NCBI GenBank assembly: GCA_026929865.2
Contig: CM049402.1
Location: 13,304,001 to 13,368,000 of the forward strand
Source of the DNA: Hyperoplus lanceolatus
Lineage: Eukaryota > Chordata > Actinopteri > Uranoscopiformes > Ammodytidae
DNA length: 64,000 bases
Reading direction: 5' to 3'
Position 1 is the stretch's first letter; the number at the start of each line of letters is the position of its first letter. Positions 30,298 to 44,084 of the stretch are shown piece by piece. Position numbers and translations under genes: made by a program. Below the pieces are notes generated by a model that was given only the letters and a program-made list of their open reading frames with translations, had not been told where the DNA came from and did not search any database.

Positions 30298-33200
30298 CTG
30301 CACATCTGTAGTCCTGTAGTGCGCTGTGACTGATAGATCACAATTTTTGCTAGATTTCTTAGGCAACTTAGATCATGTAGGCCTTTATGCACAAAGTTAG
30401 AACCCCTAACATACAGTAGCAATGCTGCCCTCCAGTGCATGCAGCCTTTAAAATACAGAATCCCCCCCACCCCCAAGACTAAAGAAAGGGGATCAGTAGT
30501 TTGTCCTTCTAAAAACAAAGCATACCCATGTTTGGCATTTGATCTCTAATCTAAGTGACATCATTTGTTTGTACCAAATACATAATGAAACAGAAATGTC
30601 AGAGAACTGCCTGCACTCTGCAGTCCGGGGGAGAAAGGGAAAAAAAGGCGTAAGACAGTGTCATTGCCTCAGTCAGCATGGCTGTGAATTTGCAGCTTTG
30701 GATGTGTAGCTGGCGCCCATCCAGGAGCATGCCATCCCCTTCCATTCTTCAAAGTGCATTTATATTACCAGCACTCTTGGCAGGCAGGCAGGCCCTCTCT
30801 GGCGGTTACGGCTGAAGCGCCTCCCAGACTGACGATGATTACGATGGCTATAACATAAAAACTGTTATTGGCCTTGTTTGGTGATGGTTATTACAAGTGT
30901 ATCAAAAACCCACACATACATCTCCCTCTATCCCACTTCTTCAAAGCGGTAGCCCTATATATAGGCACTAATGAATAGGTGATTCCAGTGATTTGACATG
31001 TGTCATAAATATTAAATGGCCCACTGCCCTTGGTTACCTTTGCTGCCAGCCAGGGCTTTTGTCATGTATACTGTTAGCTGTTTATCTCCTTGCTTATCGA
31101 CAGGTGTGACAGTAGGGGGCATTTCAAAGAGAGCTGTCTCTCCGGAGTTTTGACATCTCTATGGTGAAATACTCCTTTGTAGTGCTACAATTTCGGCTAT
31201 GTGTATCTGTTGAGCACTTAACCTTTGTAGTGCAGTCATGATTGTTGTTGTGACTGCCGTGTTGGAAAACAACAGCAATGCAAATGACGGCGTCAGGCAC
31301 AATAATAATGGCACCAGAAATAAAGACTGATAATAGATTTACGCGAAAGATGGAGGGCTGCTGTAAACGAGCGTTGGATATCTTGGAAGTTGCAAGTGAA
31401 CAACTTGTCTGCTTCCCTAAAGCTGATATGAGTCATTGGTGAGGTGGCTAACCCACGCTAGCAGAGAAGCGTATTTACTTGGCAAGCTAAATGTGTGAAT
31501 ATGAGCAACTAAATGAGCGTGAAGGAAGGTGCTGATGGAAAAAAACAGCATATGTGTTCAGCAGATCTCCTCTTTTGAGAGAAAAAAAAGCCTCCAATAA
31601 TAGTTTCACAAAACAGCTTTACTCTCATAGCCGCACTGCTGGGCGAAAGAGTACCACTTGAAATCTGTTGTTGCAGAGTTTTCTTGTTTCATAAGCAGCT
31701 GAATGATTTATATATAAAAGCCATTAATTATGCTTCCTTTTTAATGCACAATACGCCCTATACTACTTCTGAGCCCAAGTAGGAGTCTGAAGGGGTAAAC
31801 TCGATTTATAACAAAATTGAGTTGTTGAACTGCAATGCAATACACATCTCATTCTGTTGTGGGTAATTTGTTTTTCCTCGTTATATATCCGAGCATGGGG
31901 TCCCCATTGTCCGTTGGATGAGAAGTGTGCGTCTGTCATACTAAACCAGGCAAAACCATACACAGTGTTTGCTTTAGATCCTGGACAATAAGCGGGAACG
32001 GCAGTATAAACACTCCCCCACATTTCTCACGGCTGGGAGGCCTGAGCCTGTAAAAAATGTGTAGATTGAGCGATGTTCAATTCCTTCCCCTTAGAGTTAA
32101 GAAGGGCAAGCTCCTGTGGTGCTCCAGCATCTAGCCAGCCCCTCTGTGTGAATCAGCGCTGGAGATAAACTTTTCTAGACAACAATGCCTCATCAGTGAC
32201 AGCAGCAAAGGGGCTCCATTTTATTACCAGAGCTCCAGTGTGGAGCAATTAACGGCTCACCAGGGGGCCTAGCAGGGGAAAAAAAGGAAAACATACCAGA
32301 ATCTCCAGGTAAGTATGGTCTCTTTCTTTCACTTTCCACTGCCTGCCCACCATCATCCACCCTCCACTTAACCACCAATAGTACGGCTCCTATCCCCGAA
32401 TCTCAGGCCCAATAGACCTTGCTGCAATGCATCTCTCCATGCACTCTGCTCTATAAATTGCCAACAGCGCAAGAAGGCAGATACAAATAAAGGTGATTTA
32501 GCCCAAAGAGATGCTGAGCGATTGCTCTCATTAGTCCGGAGTGGAGACCAAAGTCGAGATTTTAACTGAGAGGGATTCCTGGCCATTAGTGCCCTGGCAG
32601 CGGCGGTATTGATAGGTTTTTAATAAGACGCTACATTAATGGTTATCATGAGTGAGTGGGTTTATGGTAATGGGAAAAGGCAGAGGAGGGGAGAGAGAAG
32701 GTCTCCAATGTGTTCTCAGTCAAACTCCTCAGTCTGGTGGCTACTGCCAGCAAGCTTCAGCGTGTGCACCTTAAGCAGGTTGACAGCATGTTTCATACAG
32801 ACCCTCTCCATGGTAGCAGTTATGGGAGAGAAGAGGTGTTCTTTTTAGCAGAGTGACAGGATTGTGGAGAGGGTGGTGTCGGTGATGAACGACGCCAGGG
32901 GGACGTCTCCTGTGTGCGGAGAAGTCTTCATTTCCTCCTATTAATCAGTTGGACTAATTCGCCCCTCGTTCCATTTTTAACCCTACAGTGTCACCGCCTC
33001 CAGTTGCTCTAATTGAAATATTACCGGTTAAGTAAATTAAGACAATTTAATCAGTCCCCTTCTCGCACCTTCCCTTTCTTTCTCTTTTTTTTATCTTTTT
33101 TCTCCCATTTGACGGTGTGATCTTTCTATTTAAGGAAGAAGTTGAGAGATCAATTTAGATTGTCTTTTTTCATTTGTTTTACGAAGCTGACAGCTCTATT

Positions 33201-34261
33201 GTCTCAGTGCTAAAAGGAGCTAAGATGAACCATGTTCAAATTTGAACCTTGCCAAAGGGGTGTCACATTATGTCAACAACCTTTTCCTTCCCTGCCCGTT
33301 TGGCCAAACACACTATAGAGATCCAGCAGGATGAGAAAAGGCTCTGAACAATAACTAGACACAAGGGACGGAATTCCTTTCCAAAGCATAACAAGTGTAT
33401 TGAAGTTTGTAAAAACGTACTTTAGTTTGATGAATTAAAATTAGTCTCACAGGAGCTATTATATTACTTCAGTAAGTACAACACTGACATTTGGATTATC
33501 AGCCTCAGGGTATTCATTGATAAGTCTTTCTTGACACAACTAATTTTCTCGGTTTCTCATCTGCACTTACCTTAAATGAAACTGAAGTCAATCAGAGAGA
33601 AATACTATTGTACGGACAGTGACCTCCATGTGCTTAATATTGATGAGATAGTTTTAATAGAGAAGATAACCGTTTAAAATAACCATGTTAGTAGGCTTAT
33701 TGTCAGGAGTAATGCTGATTGTTGACCACTGATAATTGGTAATGCAGTGGCACTGAGATACTCATTCTAATTGAGCCTTGAGTAATTAAACCTAACACTG
33801 ATAGATTTAAAGATATAATAATATTTGTGTATATACATACAGTATAGTATATATCCATACATATAATATATACATATAATTTATAATATCATTGCGATAA
33901 TAATCAGTTGTAAGGAAACCAACTGATGGGATTTATTTATTTTGTTCTCACAAAATGAGTGCTGCTGTTGGTTTAAACTACTTAATAATTTACTTTTGGT
34001 TTGTGATTTGATTTTATTCTCCTAAGTGGATCGTTTGTTCAATGAGGCACTTTCAAAAGTACAGAATGACAGCATAGATTTTGTGATAACATTTCTTTTT
34101 TTTCATTCTTTCTTCTTAGATTTTTTTCCCAGTACCTGTGTGTCTCTTCCTTGGTGTCATATGCAATAAAACATTTCATGTTGCTGTTATAATCCTGATA
34201 GGAGAAGCAGGTTTTGCAGGCTAATCACTTAATACAGCTGAAAGGTAGAGGATTTATTTCA
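30298..34261. other. Intergenic/intronic DNA with CTCF-like words
   Basis: No gene recognised. It contains two forward-oriented CTCF-core-like words: ACAGTAGGGGGCATT at 31,109-31,123 and TCACCAGGGGGCCT at 32,257-32,270. A weaker one, gccagggggacg, lies near 32,893. The 32.2-33.1 kb part is repeat-poor. AT-rich simple sequence lies at 33,825-33,895. Confidence 0.45.
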
Positions 34262-34522
34262 ATGACGTCTGCTTCCGTTGTGACGGAAAGAGAGCTGAGT
34301 CGGGAAGGTAAAGCTCTGGATCTACCGGTCGATCGACGTTCCCACCCTCACCTAGGTCATGAAGGCCGGGTCATCACCCCAAAGAACTAGATCATATAGT
34401 TACAAGCAGCTGAAATGGGTTTTCTCAGGAGGGTGGCTGGCATCTCCCTTAGAGATAGGGCTAGAAGCTCAGTCATCTTAACCCTTACCCGACCCCTGAT
34501 AAGCGGATGAAGATGAGTGATG
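34262..34522 (+). mobile_element. RTE-clade (Rex3-like) LINE fragment
   Basis: The translation contains TERELSREGK near the start and LQAAEMGFLRRVAGISLRDR further on, followed by ARSSVI. These closely match the C-terminal part of the Rex3/RTE reverse transcriptase of teleosts (family words ...VVKRELSRKAKL... and ...RIQAAEMSFLRRVAGRSLRDRVRSS...). The frame between them is disrupted and includes stop codons (around ccaaagaactagatcatatag). After 'aagctcagtcatctt' the sequence jumps to acccgacccctgataagcggatgaagatgag, which resembles the 3'-tail of the family, so the last coding part has been deleted. This is a short, 5'-truncated dead copy. Confidence 0.72.
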
Positions 34523-37353
34523 TCTGAGAAAAAATGTTTAACACTAGCTTTTCAAAAGTTGGCATGAGAGAGTGGGGTTTTGTCTGAAATCCTTATAGTT
34601 TTTCTTACAGCTGTCAGAAGCGACTGGAATTGGACTGAGGCATGAACCTACAAAAAAGAACAAGCATGTACAGTGGCCATGTAGGCTTAATGCACTGCAA
34701 CTGAAGAGATTGACAAAACACAAGCAAAAAGAGAAATCAGTACCTTCTATCAGCCAGATGAAAAAGGCAGTGATAAAATCACAACCAAATATAGAAAGGC
34801 TGCACAAATAAAATACAACCAAAATCAGCAATTACAACCATATACAAAAAAAATGCTGTAAGCAGAATTAAGCGAACGCAATTTGCTCGTGTTTCGTCTC
34901 TTTTCATTTCCTTTAAGCTATTGAATATAAGTGAATGTCGGTTACATTCAAGCCATCGCCAAACGAGTTGACACAAAGTCGATCAAGCCTATCAGCTCCA
35001 CAAAACTCTTTCTGTATTTCTCAGTATGGCAGCATTTACAAACTAGAGTTGCCCCCCTTCTCTGGCTCAGGAGCTCAGAAAAATCCAAAGAAGCGCCCAC
35101 AAAGCGTTTCAGTTGTTGATTCTACTTCTTAGAAAATACCTGGACGCACAGCAGAAGGTATACAATCCATAGGCGATAACCCAATGCTAACCTCATGTAG
35201 CTGCAGCGACGGTGTTGTTGTAATTTCTCAGGATTCCTCATGGGGGCGAAGTTACAAACTATAGCTTTGAGTTGCAGTTGTTTGAGTGCTCAGGTTCACT
35301 ACGAGAAAAAGACAAAACATGGTCACCACTAAATATCGGCTCATTGATATCATCAGGCCATTGTTTAAATATATTTCTTAATAAAACTCAACCGATAACT
35401 GACATTTTATTCACATTAGTGCAGAACTTCTCACCTATTTCTAGAATTGCTATATGCCAGCTTTTTCCTTTAAAATTCCATTATTGAACTATACCTGTAG
35501 TTATTTTGCTATCAGCTCTTCTCATCAAAATAGAAACATGATTAATATTAAAATCACGTGTAAATCATATCAGCAGTAATGCAAATTCAGCAGCATTACA
35601 AAATTGTATGTAGACCTTTTTTCTCAAATTGCCCAATCCCTTATACAAAATGATGTATATTGCCTCTCCTACGTCTGCACTCTAGTCATACCAGTTTGTT
35701 CTCCCCTTTTTTGCTTTTCTCATCATATCGTATTTTCATTTTCATTTTTTTTTAATGCCATGATGGCGGTCAGCACCCTTGTACTACTTGAAAAAAAGCA
35801 GGAATTCAACTTAATTCATGTCATGCACTTACTTTGGATTTTGGATAAGCGCATCAGCTTTATGCCTCACACTATATCGAAAAAGTCGATATTGAAGTGA
35901 TTGTTACTCTAAAAAACCATGTAATAGGCTTTGTCAACTTCACACTGTGACGGTACTGAGTAATTTAATTAAAATGTCTATCTATGTTTTTGCAATTACA
36001 GTACAGGGAATATTGATGAGCCACCTCAATAAGTATTTAAGATAGCACCAACCATTTATTGGACCAAATAATTGGGCCCACTTTTTTTATTTACCATCAA
36101 TAACTGCGGGTCTTTTACAGAAAAGCACAAGAAGAAAGTGGGCCAAAATTTGAGGCCAGGCAATCAGCTGATAAATCTGACTCTTTTCTTTTTTTCTTCC
36201 CCGTTTCCCTATCAGACGTGAAAGGCTGATAACCACTGCCACCCCACCACACCCCCCCCCCTCTTGCCCTTCACATCTGTGTGTCTGCACAGCCGCGATA
36301 AGCAAATCAATATCCTGTCACTTCTCATTTTTACTAGCCCAATTCTGCTCTCTGCACCTTCCACAAGGTGACAAGCTCCTGCCTCACGGTCTGGACTGGA
36401 CGATCTCAGTCTCCTCTTTGGAGAATGTTTGTCTCTCAAGCGACTCTGAAAAGACACTATATAGTATATCGCTAGAAACGATGCCAGCGATGTTGGTTCT
36501 AATGCAGCCGCAGGGGAAGGGTGCACGGTGATGTTTAACTCATTCTACTATTTTCAGCTCTCTCAGGTCATCGGATAAAATGGGACTGTGAGGATTTGGT
36601 GTTCTCAGTACATTCATGATATGTATTATCCCCTTGCTTTATTGAAATGGCATTGAGGTACCAATACAGGTGAAGCCTCCTTTACAGGGGAAGGGCACAG
36701 GGGCATCATCATGCATTACAACTATATGTAGTACTGCTGTATCACAGAAGCTCCTATGCATTTTTTAGCCAATACTAACTTATCCCAAGATGATAAAAAT
36801 AAGGATTCCATTTCATCTCACTTTTTTGGGGGGTGGGACAATATTAGCCTGAAAGCTGCGTTCATATAACTATCCTATACCTCAAAATGTGTTACTTTAA
36901 AATGTCACTGTCGTGGCTGGAGGGTATGTATTTGATTAATCTCCTTGGCATCGATTCATTTCAATCATCAGATTATATGTTAGTGCTGAAGACGTACAGG
37001 AGATAAAGATTGAGTCCATGCTTTACGGTGTGCACATTAAAACTAAATAGCTGTGCCCTAAGCAATACAACCAAAGCTGTATAGAAGTTATGTGTCTGAA
37101 ATCACTAAAAGCTTCAACCATTCGGTGTCCATTATATATATTAAAATAATTTCACATGTATTGGCAACAAAAGCAGTTCAAGGCAGCAGGCAAAGCTATG
37201 GTGAATAGGACTTGACAACTCATTTTAGTTTTTAGAGGTTAGATCTAAATCACTTGAGGTTGGAACAAGTTTCAGGCTCCGTTAGAGCTTCTGCTCTTTT
37301 GAATAAAATACTCTGCCAAGCTTCTCAAGGTTAAGTATTGGACAAGTTCCATA
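34523..37353. other. Intergenic/intronic DNA, no gene seen
   Basis: Unique AT-rich sequence with a poly-C run at about 36,252-36,263. No open frame has recognisable protein similarity. Confidence 0.6.
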
Positions 37354-37355
37354 TA

Positions 37356-38850
37356 CAGTGCATACCGAAAGTATTCATGGCACACTTCACTTTTTCCGCA
37401 TTTCGTTATGTTACAGCCTGGAAAACACTGGATTAAATGTATTTGATTTCCTCGAAATTCTACACATTAAACCCCATGATGACAACTTTTAAAAAGTTGA
37501 TATTTTTGCTAATTTATAAAAAAAAGAAAAAAAATCGACGAATCACTTGTACACAAATATTCACAACCTTTGCGATCAAGCTCAGAATTGAGCTCAGGTC
37601 CATTCTGTTTCCACTGAACATCCTTGAGATGTTTCTACAGCTGTTTGGACGTAATTTGGAAAGACACACACCTGTCTATTTAAGGTCCCACAGTTAACAG
37701 TGCATGTCAGACCACAAAACAAGCATGAAGTCGAAGGAATTGTCTGTAGACCTCCGAGACAGGATTGTCTCGGGGCACAGATCTAGGGAAGGGTACAGAA
37801 ACATTTCTGCTGCTTTAAAGTTCCCAATGAGCACAGTGGCCTCCATCATCCGTAAATGGAAGAAGTTTGGAACCACCACGATTCTTCCTAGAGCTGGACA
37901 TCCTTCTAAACTGAGTGATCGGGGGAGAAGGGCTTTAGTTAGGGAGGTGCCCAATAACCCGATGGTCACTCTGACATAGCTCCTGGGTTCCTCTCTTGGA
38001 GAGAGGAGAACCTTCCAGTAGGACGACCATCGCTGCAGCACTCCTCCAATCAGGCCTGTATGGTAGAGTGGCCAGACGGAAGCCACAGCCCGCCTGGAGT
38101 TTGCCCAAAGGCACCTGAAAGACTCTCAGACCATGAGAAACTTAATGTTCTGGTCTGATGAGACAAAGATCAAACTCTTTGGCTTGAATGCCAAGCGTTA
38201 TGTTTGGAGGAAACCAGGCACCGCTCATTACTTGGCCAATACCATTTTTTCAGCGGCAGGAACTGGGAGACTATAGTCTGGATTGAGGGAAAGATTAATT
38301 CAACTATGTACAGAAACATCCTGGAAGAAAACCTGCTCCAGAGTGCTCTTGACCTAAGACTGGGGCGACGGTTCATCTTTCAACAGGACAACGACCCTAA
38401 GCACACAGCCAAGATATCGTAGGAGTGGTTGAAGGACAACTCTGTGAATGTCCTAGAGTGGCCAGAGCCCAGCCTTGAATCACATTGAATACCTCTGGAG
38501 GGATCTGAAAATGGCTGTACACCGACGCTCCCCATCCAACCTGATGCAGCTCGAGAGCCAAAGATAGGTGCCAAACTTGTGGCTTCATATTCGCAAATAC
38601 TTGAGGCTGTAATGCTGCCAAAGGTGCCACAAAAAAAGTAATGAGCAAAGGCTGTGAATACAGTACAGTACATATTATATTTTCATTTTGTATCTCAAAT
38701 AAATTTGAAAAATTATTTTCATGTTGTCATGTTGGGGTATTGGATTTAGAATTTTGAGGATTTTTTTTATTGAATCGAGCCTTATTCCATGCTGTAATAT
38801 AATGAAATGTGGAAAAAGTGGAGCGCTGTGAATACTTTCCGTATGCACTG
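37356..38850 (+). mobile_element. Tc1-like DNA transposon, full length but inactive
   Basis: The element is about 1,495 bp, the usual length for fish Tc1-like elements, with TA on both sides (37,354-37,355 and 38,851-38,852). The termini CAGTGCATACCGAAAGTATTC and CAGTGCATACGGAAAGTATTC (read inward) begin inverted repeats of roughly 150-200 bp that are now imperfect, sharing cacttttt-ccgcatttc and ttacagc words. It encodes a broken Tc1 transposase in the plus direction. Divergence between the two terminal repeats suggests an older copy than the one at 49.6 kb. Confidence 0.93.
37704..38620 (+). pseudogene. Tc1 transposase pseudogene
   Basis: The first part (37,704-37,979, 91 codons) carries the paired-like DNA-binding domain: SKELSVDLRDRIVSGHRS, then SAALKFPMSTVASIIRKWKK and RAGHPSKLSDRGRRALVRE. 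It stops after PMVTLT at a TAG. Downstream the catalytic domain is scattered over frames. FWSDETKIKLFGLNAKRYVW (first catalytic Asp) lies near 38,150-38,210. FIFQQDNDPKHTAK (second Asp) lies near 38,374-38,415 and is followed by a stop. HIEYLWRDLKMAVHRRSP (third acidic residue) lies near 38,482-38,535. The glycine-rich HGGGSIMLWG box expected between the first two is absent: the frame goes from ANTIF directly to SAAGTGRL and then a stop, and an apparent single-base insertion shifts the frame at about 38,270. At least three lesions make it non-functional. Confidence 0.92.
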
Positions 38851-38852
38851 TA

Positions 38853-39779
38853 ACTTAACTGTCCTACATTTGCTACAACAGTCACATTGAATAAGGAAAA
38901 ACACCAGTTTACACAACATATCAAAACTCTGTGTCTTAATCATTGTGAACAGGGTTATAAGGATTGGCTCTTTCCCCAAATACGGGCATATTTTCCAAAT
39001 AGTTCGAATGATATGCCAAGTTGCAGGGAAAATAAGATAATGGAAAAGCAAATTTGGCTTGATCTTTTCTGAGAGCAGCTAAAATTCGACAGGACTAGAT
39101 AAAAATGTATTTGGTTAAAGCCACTCAAGCTTTTTATTCTGCATATTCCTAAGGGCAACGTAGAGACAATTCATTTAAATATTCTAAGCCTTAGGCAATG
39201 TCAAATGACAGCCAACCCTGATAAGATAAGGCATGTCACTAATATTAGTGCCTTAAATAATGATTTCTAGGAAACATTTATCGGGGCTTAAGGTTCGGAG
39301 TAGAAACTGAACTGTGGGACAGAGGGGCTGATGAGTCAATTCATGGAATCTTTCATATGCCCAATTGAAAATGCCAGACATGGAGTGGGCATTATGAAAT
39401 ATAAATTGAACCATGGACCATCCCTGGCACAACAAGGATTTCTGCCAAATGTGTACCCTCCAGATTAATCCTTATCACTACTAAGACACACACTGTTGTC
39501 CTGTATTGGGTAAATAAACACCAGCATCTGAACGGACAGGGCAAAACACAAACTTGAAGGATGCGTGTCCATTTTTGAAGTTTGGGACTGTAGGCTAAAT
39601 GGAATTGACAGCTGTGCATAATCACCTGCAGTTTTAGCTGGGGGTTCTGTGACTCCACCCACCAGAAAACAGCCTTGTTAAGAGCAGATTCAGGTCCAAA
39701 AGCCCCATTAAACTCTATTCCGAAATGGGTTCCCATGCCCCAACAGTTTGGGCGTAGCACAGTGCGGTTATGCATTCCC

Positions 39780-39782
<3 letters not shown>
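38853..39782. other. Unique DNA, no gene seen
   Basis: Flank of the Tc1-like element. No recognisable coding or RNA feature. Confidence 0.6.

Positions 39783-39854
<72 letters not shown>
39783..39854. repeat. (AT)n microsatellite, 72 bp
   Basis: Pure AT alternation, fully self-complementary. Overlapping Tyr/Ile frames are artefacts. Confidence 0.98.
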
Positions 39855-39857
<3 letters not shown>

Positions 39858-40686
39858 TCATCTACTCATATACTCAATCTCTCTGTCATTGTCTTATACT
39901 GTATGTCTGTCAGAGAAACACATGGATTTCCTTTACCATTTATTTTATCCTTCATATCGAAGGGCCTGATACATCGCTAATTATTTCCAGATTTCAGGAG
40001 CATTGAATAATGCAATAGATCCTTTTGTTCACATACATTTCCCCATGGGACCTGCTTTATCAATTAACAGCCGTCTCCGTCCTTACTGTCTTGTCAAGCA
40101 TACCTTACAGGGGAGTTAACAAAGAAAGTCAGGCTGCAGGCAGATGTTTCTTAGCCGACATTTGTTGCATGATTTCATTTACTGTGTGTATGCCTTTAGT
40201 TTGTATAGATTTGTTTTGTGTTTGTTTAGACTTACACGGTACTTGTTGAAGAATTATGATGAGGGCTTCATGTAAAAAAAAATAAGAAGAAGAAATAATT
40301 ATGCAGTTATGTAGTTGTGTTTTCAGAATCACATTCTTGCAACTTTTCTTGTCGAGGGGCCTCAATTATAAAAATGAACCTAGGATTTATGTCAAAAGGT
40401 TTTGAACGAATTATACACAGACAAAGCTCCCAGTTCTCCATTGCAAATCTCATGTAGAGCCCATTGTCTGTGAATAGTCAGTAAAATGCCCCTTATTAAT
40501 GTTAATTCATACTGACGATTGTTGCGGACAGAGAGGCTAAAAAAGCATTCCTCGGAGGGTAAAATCAAGGTTAAAGTGGGTAAGGAGGTTGACAAAAATG
40601 TGTTGCTTGGTGCGGACAGAGTGGCAGCATGTGGCAGACGCTGTGAATAGCTGCCTCAACGAAAACTGGCAGGGGGATACAAAAAG
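39855..40686. other. Unique DNA, no gene seen
   Basis: No recognised gene or structured RNA. Confidence 0.6.
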
Positions 40687-40735
40687 AATACATTTTATTT
40701 GTATAGCACCTTTGGAAACACAGTGACAAACAAAA
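40687..40735 (-). mobile_element. LINE 3'-end fragment (L2-like)
   Basis: The stretch cattttatttgtatagcacctttggaaacacag has the word order of fish L2-type LINE tails (…gtgctatataaataaa… on the opposite strand), here reading on the minus strand. It is only about 50 bp long and has no coding part, so the assignment is tentative. Confidence 0.45.
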
Positions 40736-41546
<811 letters not shown>

Positions 41547-42150
41547 TGTTAACCCTCTGCAAGCATGGCTCCTGAGGATCATGTTCTCCTACAAATCTGT
41601 TTCTAGCGTATGGGACTGTTTTGCTATTATCATGTTGTAATTAATGAATTGCTCTAAACCTGATTGTTTTAATAACAAGTGTTCAATTAACTATCCAGCC
41701 AGAGTAAAAATCCACAATAGAGTTATTTTTTATTACCACTATTAAAGGGTTAAACTATCTAGTTTTCTTTGCTAACCCAAGGTGGCCCTGTCCAATCTTG
41801 AGGCCAATTGCCTCATCACTTTGCTTCTGTTAAAATACACTAGAACTAAAGCAAAACAACTCAACATTGTACATAGCACCTCAGTGAGAAGTTAAACCCA
41901 TCTCTGTCCTTGGAGAATGTATGTGTTCCAATAATTGCAAGCGAGAAGTGAAGGTTGAGGTAACAGTTTAGGATGGGGAATGTGTATGTTAAGACTAATG
42001 TGAATGTGTTGGTGCAGGCAGTGCTGTAGGGTGCGTGGGTGGTTTTCATTAGAGTCACATGGAGGTCACATAAAGAAATAGTCAAATTGCAGTCCAGCTG
42101 TGTCCAGTGCAGTTTCGACTGGTATGTCTATGGTAGAATAAATGGCCCAC
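41547..42150. other. Unique DNA, no gene seen
   Basis: No recognisable gene or repeat. Confidence 0.6.
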
Positions 42151-42151
42151 T

Positions 42152-42420
42152 TAAAGGTGGAGTCAGAGATTCTGTGCAACACTTGTTTAAAAAAAATATA
42201 TATTGTTTTTAAAATCATCTCCTCGCGATCCGCTACCATGTGTGCACCGAAATAAATCTAGGCTCTGTAAACTAGTATGTAAACAAAGGGTAAGTAAATA
42301 AAGGGGTCCATCATAGCTAGCAACATGCTTGTTACAAAGCCTAGGCTGTGTATTAACACTGGATTTGTTTTCCGGTTAAGGACAGGTAGCGGATCGTGAG
42401 GAGATATTCACTGATTTTGA
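42152..42420. mobile_element. MITE-like repeat with strong internal inverted repeat
   Basis: It begins with cttaaaggtggagtcagagattctg, the start of a family of short fish elements beginning TTAAAGGTGGAGT. Inner arms at 42,215-42,236 (tcatctcctcgcgatccgctacc) and 42,384-42,406 (aggtagcggatcgtgaggagat) are reverse complements apart from one base. The expected right-hand terminus is degraded or absent, so the right boundary is approximate. No coding capacity. Confidence 0.6.
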
Positions 42421-43921
42421 CAATTGATTATTCTGACAACAAGCATTCCCCAGAATCACCATTCAAATTGATTTTAATTAGTTATATTGCCATCTTCATA
42501 CAGCACAACTCTGCTGATGACTTGAGAAAGAAACTTGGTGTAGCTCAAACTTTTGGTTATTTACAATACAGATCACTGCGCACTTTGAATTTCTTATGAT
42601 TTGAGATTAGCCTTGGACTCGACTTCACAAATGTAAAATGACTTATTGATTGGCGAAATCCCCCAAAAATACCAATGCACTGTCTCACTCGCACACAACC
42701 ACTTTAGAATCTGATGCAAAAAGGTGAAATTTTGGCCGAGATACACATCCTTCATGACAAATTTACCATGAAGTACGTGATAAGCTGTTTTCAAGTAACA
42801 CATGGTCTGTTAAATTGATGACCATCCATTACAGCCTGCAGACGAACAAAGGCAAGTCTTGTGCCTTTGAGAGATGACCTTGTGAAGTCCATGCAATATG
42901 CACAACACACAAGCTCACAAACACTGCATACACAAACATACTCACACACATTTGGCCAAACACATAGTGTGTGCCTTCACGCATGAAGTTCAAACACAAT
43001 GGCCACTTACACTTGTGCACACACCTATTTACGCCCCCACATATTCAAGTTCCTACCCACATACACATATTAGCTCCCACACAACTGCACAAGCTAGCTC
43101 TCACTTTATTTCATAAAGCAGTTGGCTGAGCATCTATAAATAGGGCTGTAGGGCACTGCACAACCTCAATTTGCCACCCCCATACACTCCTATAGCAATT
43201 ATCCCAAGGTTTATTTTGGTTAAGCAGTCAAGCAAAGGGAATAAACGCCTCAGCCCATTCAGCATTGGTTAATAGGAATGAGGTTACTTAATAGCAGCCA
43301 GCAATCGATCTGATCAAAAGGGAGTGAGTAAAATAAGCTAATTTTCTTTTTTAATACACTGATCTTATGTCAATGAGCCTCTGTTGGGATTTCCAGTGTC
43401 ACAGATTTGCAAGGTTGCCCTTGTGTTACCCACCTGCTCAGACCAGGTCAACAGTCAATTGCACAGCCATGTTGTAGGCTATATTTAAAATATAATCAGG
43501 CCATGCATGCATGAACACTTCCAAGCTTACCTTGCATGTTTGTCTTTAATAATACTCTCAAACAGGAAAACATGATTTGCTTTACAAATGTGGTTAAGTT
43601 TTCTTTTAAACAAAAAACTTCTCATTTGAATGTTTTGATCATCTAGAGGAATTTGGAAAAAATACATTCAGACTATACCATCTGTATGAACAGGTCATAA
43701 ACACTTTTCTTTTTAATTTGAAATATAAATGAGTAATGTGCAAACTCAGCGGTTCTTTCCTCTGCCTTACTCCCTTGGCATTTCATATTCCTCCTTGACA
43801 CCAGAGGACCCTGCTGAGCAGAAGAGGTGCTGTACACTGTCCTCTGGCAGCAGGACACAACAACTTTATTAGGACGTACTGCAAACTGTGCAGAAATCGG
43901 GTCAAAGGCTTTTTTCTTTTA
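42421..43921. other. Unique DNA, no gene seen
   Basis: Includes a CA/ACAC-rich patch at 42,897-43,110. No recognisable gene. Confidence 0.6.
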
Positions 43922-44053
43922 CTAAAATAAAATAAAATCTGTTTTATTTGTAAAGACCAATATCACAAATAGACATTTGCCTCAGTGGGCTTCACAATCC
44001 GTACAGTATGACACCCTCTTCCCTTAGACCCTTAGCTCGACTGAGAAAAAAAC
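43922..44053 (-). mobile_element. LINE-type 3'-tail fragment
   Basis: An (AAAAT)n tail at 43,924-43,938 is followed by gttttatttgtaaagaccaatatcacaaat and then tttgcctcagtgggcttcacaatccgtacag. This is the characteristic tail of a repeat widespread in percomorph fish, usually ending tttatttgtatagcccaatatcacaaat. Its orientation puts the tail at the left, so the parent element is on the minus strand. No coding part is retained. Confidence 0.6.
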
Positions 44054-44084
44054 TTGCAGTCAAAATGCTTTTTGTGCCTCTGTG

